From Cydia pomonella (lineage: Eukaryota > Arthropoda > Insecta > Lepidoptera > Tortricidae), in NCBI RefSeq assembly GCF_033807575.1, contig NC_084724.1, positions 10,345,228 through 10,409,227 on the forward strand: a stretch of 64,000 nt of DNA, read 5' to 3'. The notes beneath the pieces were generated by a model. That model was not told the origin of the DNA and ran no database searches. It was given only the letters and a program-made list of their open reading frames with translations. The translations under genes and the position numbers were made by a program. Every line of letters starts with the position of its first letter. Within the stretch, counting starts at the first letter, position 1. Of this stretch, positions 22,801-31,001 are shown piece by piece.

Positions 22801-25800
22801 TCTCGGCAATCGGCAAGCGGCAGACTGTGGAAGTTGCACCAAAATATGTCGCTTATTGATCTGCAACATATTATTGTAGGTTATTGTACAGACAGAACAC
22901 TGCTTTATAGGGCTCCGTACCCAAACGTTAAAAACGGAACCATATTACTAAGACTCCACTGTCCGTCTGTCTATGTCACCAGGCTGTATCTCATGATTCT
23001 CATGAACCGTGATAGCTATAGACCGTTGAAATTTTCACAGATGATGCATTTCTGTTGCCGCTATAACAACAAATACTAACAGAATAAAATAAATATTTAT
23101 TGGGGCTATCATAAAACAAACGTGATTTTTTCTGTCGTTTTTTGCGTAACGGTACGGAACCCCTCGTGCGACTCGAACTTGGCCAGTTATTGACTAAAAT
23201 TAAATAAGTAAGTAAGTTAATAACATTTTCCATGCCTGGAAGTAATTACCTGCATATTATAGAGCAGAGACGGCACAATCTTATCCATATGCTGGGCTTC
23301 CCATATGTTCTCCACTAGGTCGTCGGATACCGTCTTTCTAATCACGCCCTGGAACAAATAATTCATGTTTAACTATTTGGGGCCAAGTACGCTTTAGGAC
23401 ACCCGCTGGCTGGCGCGGTTGCACGGAGCGGGTGCGCTGGTTGACGGGCGTTGCGCCTTTAATATCTGATTATAAGATAAGATACCTGCAAGCCCTGTAT
23501 GCCGGCGAGTTGTATCTTGTCCCTCATAGTCTTGTCATCATGGTTGCTGTGGCACATCGCCGAGAACTTGGATACGAAGAAGTCGTAGCGGCGGTGGTCC
23601 GACGGCGTGATGTCTTCCTTCCTTGATATCTGATTATAAGTTACCCGCAAGCCCTGTATGCCGGCGAGTTGTATCTTGTCATTGTGGTTGCTGTGGGACA
23701 TCGCCGAGTACTTGGATACGAAGAAATCGTAGCGGCGGTGCTCCGACGGCGTGATGTCTTCTCTCCTCGATATCTGATTATAAGTTACCTGCAAGCCCTG
23801 TATGCCGGCGAGTTGTATCTTGTCATTGTGGTTGCTGTGGGACATCGCCGAGTACTTGGATACGAAGAAGTCGTAGCGGCGGTGGTCCGACGGCGTGATG
23901 TCTTCCTTCCTTGATATCTGATTATAAGTTACCTGCAAGCCCTGTATGCCGGCGAGTTGTATCTTGTCATTGTGGTTGCTGTGGGACATCGCCGAGTACT
24001 TGGATACGAAGAAGTCGTAGCGGCGATGCTCCGACGGCGTGATGTCTTCTCTCCTTGATATCTGATTATAAGTTAAGTTACCTGCAAGCCTTGTATGCCA
24101 GCGAGTCGTATCTTATCTCTCATAGTCTTGTCATTATGGTTGCTGTGGCACATCGCCGAGAACTTGGATACGAAGAAGTCGTAGCGGCGGTGCTCCGACG
24201 GCGTGATGTCTTCTCTCCTTGATATCTGATTATAAGTTAAGTTACCTGCAAGCCTTGTATGCCAGCGAGTCGTATCTTATCTCTCATAGTCTTGTCATTA
24301 TGGTTGCTGTGGCACATCGCTGAGAACTTGGATACGAAGAAGTCGTAGCGGCGGTGGTACGAAGGCGTGTCTTCTTCGATATTTGCGAAGCGGACGAACT
24401 GTAATCAATAAATATTGGGATATTAGCGGATAAGTCATTACTCTAAAAAATTACCATGTTGTTATTTTAAGTGAAATTGTATATTGTGAGATAAATAAAT
24501 CATATCAGATATTAGGCAGGTACAGGGATACGTTACATACGAGTAGAACATTGAATAACAATTTGTACTTTTTAAATTTATAAGTGTTAAATCGATGTCG
24601 GAAGATGTAATGGATTGAGGTACCGAACTATTTTGACAAATATTTTGTGTCAAAGATATAAACATAGAAGCATCACGAAAAATACTAAGCGCGAGAAAAT
24701 CAGCTGTGTATCTGGGTGCCGTGCCGAGGCGATATGTTCGCCCGAGGCCCGCTCTTGGTGTTCACGGGATTATCTCAGGCTTTCCTCTCTATTTTCTTCA
24801 TCAGTCGCTTATAAAGGTAAAAACATATCCATGTTGATAGATCATCAATGCGTTACTATAAGTAAAAGTTTGTCTTCTGACTCACGCTCTGAGTAGCCAA
24901 GGTCTGCAGCTCAGGGTCCGTGGATTCTAGGAGCTTCTGCACCATTTTGAGGAAACTCTCGACGAACAAATTGAGGGTCTGAGAATGACAGGCCAGGAGA
25001 AGTTGATCCATTGCTTCCATTGCTATGACGACGAAACTGGAATTGATATGAATTATGCAGTTACTTAAAGGTAGCTGTAATTTGCAAGGCGTCTGTAAAA
25101 CACCAACGGAAACCTACAGGGATCACCAATTAGTTTCTCTACGGGTTCGGTTTTAAGAATAGTGACCATCGCGTTACGTTTTTACTAGAGTTAATTAAAT
25201 AAGCTAAAAAATAAAATAGGTCGGCGGTCCGCATCCGGACCGCGGTGCGCTATTTGTTGACCCCTACTATAGTAATTTACGCAACGATACATACTTTTTT
25301 TTATTAAGAAAAGGTAAGTATTTGACCACAATCTCACCTGATGGTAAGTGCCGATGCAGTCTAGGATGGAACATGCTTACCTAAAATATGTCTATTCACT
25401 CTCGATTTTAAAAGATCCAAATTATAGTGGACTGGGAATAGATTTGCATGAAGTGAATTCCACTCATTAGTCGTTCGCATGATAAAGCAATTAGAAGTTA
25501 AAACACGAGCGTTTTATGAAACGAGCGATGCGAGTTCTCGACGGAAACGGGTAAATGGTACACGCTGGCCACGACATTGCGGAAACGAAAGGTCCGATCG
25601 CTGTGTCTCACTCCAACCTATGGTTGTCGCCTTAGCCAAAGCCAGTCGCGCAATGTCCAGGCCGATACAACTTTGTGTAAAAATCGCTCGTGTCCGAAAG
25701 ACGACGTTTTACGGTCTATTAAGGTCTGCCACAAACATTAAAGGCCAACAATAGCCACACAACAGCCATAAACCTGTTTTAAGGCCGAACCACACAGGGC

Positions 25801-28800
25801 TCCGTCTCCTTCGACACGCTCGCGATGGTTCGAATGCATGGAATTTTTCATTAAACTTGCTCGTAAAAGGTGTTATTACACGTAGGCGATGCGGTCCGTA
25901 AATCCTAAATTACAACTATGTAATGTACTGCAAAATTAGGCAGAAGTTTTATTTATACTCTCTTTTTTTCCTCACAAGTATGATGACAAACATTGTGTGT
26001 GCCACGTGTTTGTTAATTAGTTTGTTATTGTGCACAAATTAGGCACCATGGATACATAGCCAACATGCCAATCAACATGTCTCTCTATTTATTTATTATT
26101 TTATTTTATTGGTGTTCAGGATAACAACAGCCGTAGATATAACTAAACATATAAATGCTTACATAAAAGAAGGCCAATGACAGTCATCCATTAAATTGCA
26201 ATACGTAACAAAGTAAAATAACAAAAAAAATTAAAACGACGAAAATGTACAATATACACACAAATGCTCGAAACCTTAAAAATAAATACCGGTCGTAAAA
26301 TATGTACTTAATGAATAACTATCCATATCTATCTATTAATTTGATTTACTATCGCACTAATATACGCAAACGATTGGCATCTTGGAAGCTAAATTTGACC
26401 CACTACCCGATTTCCGATTGAGCTGAAATTTTGTATACCTACATATGTAAATCGGATGACAATGCAATATTATGATGACATGGAGCTGATCTGATGATGG
26501 AAACAGGAGGTGGCCATAGGAACCCTGTGATGAAACAACGCAAACTAATTGTGTTTGGGGATTTTAGAACTGTCTTGATGAGTATTAGCTGCCTGTGGTA
26601 AGAAAAGTACAGTCAGGGATAAAAGCTTGTACCAAAATTTTTTTTTTTTTTTGGCAAAAACTAGGTAATTAAACTCACCCATGTCTCCTTCTATAAATAT
26701 CCCGACTAGCCTTCTGAAACAAATATTCTCCAATCCTATCCAGCTTCTCCGGGCTGGAGAGCGAGTAGAACGTGAGCTTCTCCATGTTGGACTTCACCAG
26801 GCCTTCCTGCGGGGAAGCGGGGAAGATGTTGTCCACCAGCCGCTTGTAGCGCGGCCGGAGGGCCGAGCAGCAGCCGCAGCAGCCTGGAATGGACCGTAAT
26901 GTTAATATTATAAGGTTTAGAACAGAATGGCTTTGAGTGGTAAAAGTTTTTTTAGAAGTGCAGTTGAGTTGGTTTTTCAGAACGATTAACAGAATATTCT
27001 AAACATGATCTTGCACATTGGTTTCTCAAAAAAACAACTAGGTTGTTTGTACTGTAAAAAAAATCAATAACAAATTTTCGAAAATATTGACGCTAGGTTC
27101 CATCATTATTTGTGAATTCAGAACTGTACAGATAATTGTAAATAACAAGTACCTACCTAACAATTGTAAAGTTGGAAATCCTCCATGAATTCAATAATTA
27201 TAAGACAGCCACAAGACTGTCTTAGGTACGGTCAGCTGCAGAGAGGTGACCCCCCTATATACAATCAGTCTAAGCAGGGGGGCAGGGGGAGGGGGGTCCG
27301 GAGTACCTACAATGCGCAACAAGGTATACAAGGTTGACTGGTAGAGAATGCCTCATGGCATTAAGTTCACCTTATAAGGTTATATACCACACTATAAGGT
27401 TTTCTTTTGTGCAATAAAGATTAAATAAATAAATGCGCCGAGACATTAATTTAGACATGCCCTTAAAATAAGAGTATTTTTAATTAATATTTTTACAATT
27501 CTTTTACAAAATATAAAAAAAAAACTACGATAATTTAACTGAAACAAAACATTATCTTCAAAAGCAGTTTTGGCCAAGACGGGACACTGACAACACCGAT
27601 TGTCGAATGTGTGGCGAAGAGGAAGATACAGTAAAACACCTGACGAGTGAACGTCACGCCCTGGCAAGACAAAGACTGAAGGACTTTGGAGCAGGCTATC
27701 TGGAACCAACGGAATTCAAAATGCTACCCATGAAGCTCCATCATACGGCATATGGAGTTGGTTGGAAACGCTCTTGAGTAGTTGACGCATCTTTCCTAAG
27801 GGGGTAATTATATACACAATCCCTATGGGTCGAAGTGTGCAAGGGCCCCCGAAAATCATAAGATCTTCAAAATTTCTCTCTGGACTTTGATACACAAACG
27901 CACTGGACCCGGGTACGTCCAAAAGAGAGGTATGGGCATTGTGAATGTCATCTCGCTTTGTGTGGTAGGGCACAGCACAGCGGATATCATTCCAGATCTA
28001 GAGCAGAGCCCAACTGGGGAAGTACTTCCACCTTACAGAAAACCGCAGCCAAATAACACTAGACCCTACTCATAGTGAGGGGGGGAATGCTAGGGTCGGC
28101 AACGCGTATGTGCCTCCTCTGGAGTTGCAGGCGTACATAGGCTACGGAGACTGCTTACCATCAGGCGGGCCGTATGCTTGTTTACCTCCGACATAGTATA
28201 TAAAAAAAAACGCAAATGTTTGTTAAAATTATCAAAAACATACACAGGAAAATTCTTTGTCAACGTATTTTGGGCGGACCTGTCCAAATATATCCATACC
28301 TACATCTACATGTCTAGTAATGTAAACAGAATTCATAACGAGGTCACATTTAACCCTTTACCAGGCCAAGGGATATATTCCACCCACATCTTATATCGGT
28401 TACCGTAGTCAGGTTTTAACTCCAAACCACCTACAAAATATTTTGTCAATCCCTGAAATATTATTTTATGATCTTCATTCAGAACACGCTTCTAAATTGC
28501 GTAATATATCTTCGGCAGCCGTTTAAATTCACTTGAACGCTAATTTCAGTAAACTACGGAGAACTTCGAACACTTTCCATAATTTATATGAAACAGAAGT
28601 ACATAGGTCGAACAATTTTTTGATATTTTGTAGATTTTGAGTGTTGAAAGCTAATGTAATCGTAAATATTGCTAAATATTCATGCATTATTGTGTATGAC
28701 CAGAATTAGGATGTGGGTTGACATTATCCCATGGCCTTATTAGAGTTTAACTGTGTGGGAGCTATTTTTCCCATGGCCCGGTAAATTGTCTTGTCATGTC

Positions 28801-30970
28801 ATAAAAACTCACGTAAGTAAGTAGTGATTGATATAATGTTTCGTAGGAGATTTGGATTTAAACCTTGACTATTATAACCGATATAAGATGTGGGTGGAAT
28901 ATATCCCTTGGCCTGATCAAGAATATAATAAGACAAAATCTAGTATGACAGTTCATTACTTAGACAGGCGATGGGATAACCGTAACCCACATTTTTATTT
29001 CTGGTTTAAAGGAAGATCTCCGACTTTCATAAATACATTTTTTACAAGGCGTTCAATACGGTTGCAACAGCATATAAAGTACGTATTAAGACACGCTGGT
29101 TCTTCGGGGCCTGGTAAAGGGTTAAATTATTACCAGTGCCATCTGACATTTTACAAGGGTTCCAGTGGAATATAGCTTGTGACCTTTTCTCTTATTTACC
29201 GTGAACCGGACATCAAAGGCGTTTTAAAAGGACTCTTAAAACATTAAAAAGTACTGTCGGTAATGGAGTTATATATGAAGCGTCTACTCCTAGTGAATAA
29301 TGACAATAATGTTCTCTACTCTAGTACTTAAGTAATTAAAGTTATGTTAAACACACCATAGTATTACGATGCTGTAAATCACAATGGAGGAGCGGTGTCT
29401 CTTGACATAGGTAATTCTATACTTAAAAAGAGGCACCCACCTGATTTTTGTAAAATAACTTGTGCTACTGAATTTTTTTTTTATATATATATATTTTTCA
29501 CCTCAGCAGCTCGATCAAGCCTACTTTCGTCACTCCAGGGAGTGAGACAAAGTAGCTTTTTAATTTAGTGAAGGCTATGAATACTATTTCTAGAAGCTTT
29601 CGTCATAATGATGATGCCTTTCATTCATCAATGTAAATAAATGTTGTTAACTTTACTTGATGTTGAATTTTTTTAACCTTTAATATGTTCTCACTACACT
29701 GAGGTGAGTTGTATGTAAGGTCCGACCGAGATCTCGGTCTCGGTCTCGGTCTCGGCATTCTCGGCCAAAAATCGGGCCGAGATCTCGGTCTCGGCTCTCG
29801 GCCAAAATGGGCCGAGATTCTTGCCGAGACCGAGACTAGGCAGTATGTTATCATTGGTGGATTTTTAATTTACCGCGCACGAGCGCCCGTTTCAAAGCCA
29901 CCCGTTGGTTGCTTCGCCCGCTTGGTGTGACGTTTTTGTGATTTTGATTGGTTTCGTACCCACATTTTAAGCCAATTACTTATCAAATACGGCGTTGGGA
30001 TCGGATAGGCTCGGTTGCCAGTAATGACTTGTTCTTTGGTTCTTTTCGTTTTGTGGTCGTTGTAATTGCGGAAGAGTTAATAAATGAGTGTATATTGTTA
30101 TTGACATGTAACTTAAATTAACTTGATGTGGGTGTAAGATGACACAGGATATTTTGATACTGAATATATTTTTGTTTACGGGAAAAGGTAAAGCAGTAGG
30201 TAAGTACAAAACAATACCTGTGGCGGATTACTGTTGTGGAATATTGGACATAATTTCATGCTAACTTTGCGGATGCTTCTATGCAATTTTGACGAAACTC
30301 GCGGTGTGGTTTTTCAGACATAAGTAAGTTGATTTTCATTTAATATGGCTTAGCTTAGTAGCAGGTCCCTAACTGACCAGTTAAACGACGAGCATTGTCA
30401 TAATTTAACGGACCATAACGCTGAAAAATTACGTTTTTTGGGTAACAATATATAACTTTTTTAATTCTGATTATTGTTACTGTACCTCTTTTTGTGCACA
30501 TCCGTAGTAGAAAAACCGGCCAAGTGTCGGGCAACGCATAATGGAGGGTTCCGTACCTTCATACAATACAAAAAGCCAGACAAGCAAAAGAGCGAATGTT
30601 CGTGGCACTTCCTTCATTTTAATAAGAAGATATTCAAAATCATTTTCCTGAAAAAGTATTTATTACAGCTTAATTATTTACCTTACTAAGATGCGACTTA
30701 CATTACATAATACACCTTCATTCCATATATCGTTATAAAATATATCGTTTAGATTTCGAGTAAAATGGTTGTGACATACGGACAGACACAGACAGACGGC
30801 AATGGCGAAACTATAAGGGTTTTTGCCATTTTGGCTACGGAACCCTAAAAATACTATTTATTTAATAGCGCTACGAAGTGGCCATGAAACCTTTTTCTGA
30901 TAAATCATCGAATTTCGACTATTAAAACATTTTGATTGCAAAAATCGTTTTTTTCTTCTATTTTATAAAT

Positions 30971-31001
<31 letters not shown>

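Noticed and set aside
23669..23914. Plus-strand frame through the exon 4 array
   Set aside because: Antisense shadow of the conserved HRRYDFFVSK coding copies.
24082..24225. Mutually exclusive exon cluster of the Dscam type
   Set aside because: As a firm claim it fails: partial copies lack proper acceptors and the linkers are only 15-20 nt. Kept only as a question about donor choice.
23460..24398. CRISPR-like array of regular repeats
   Set aside because: Units are coding copies of a eukaryotic exon; there are no spacers of constant size between short palindromic repeats, and the DNA is animal.
29621..29930. Frames rich in Arg-Pro-Arg or Leu-Gly
   Set aside because: Produced by the TCTCGG subterminal repeats of the hAT element.
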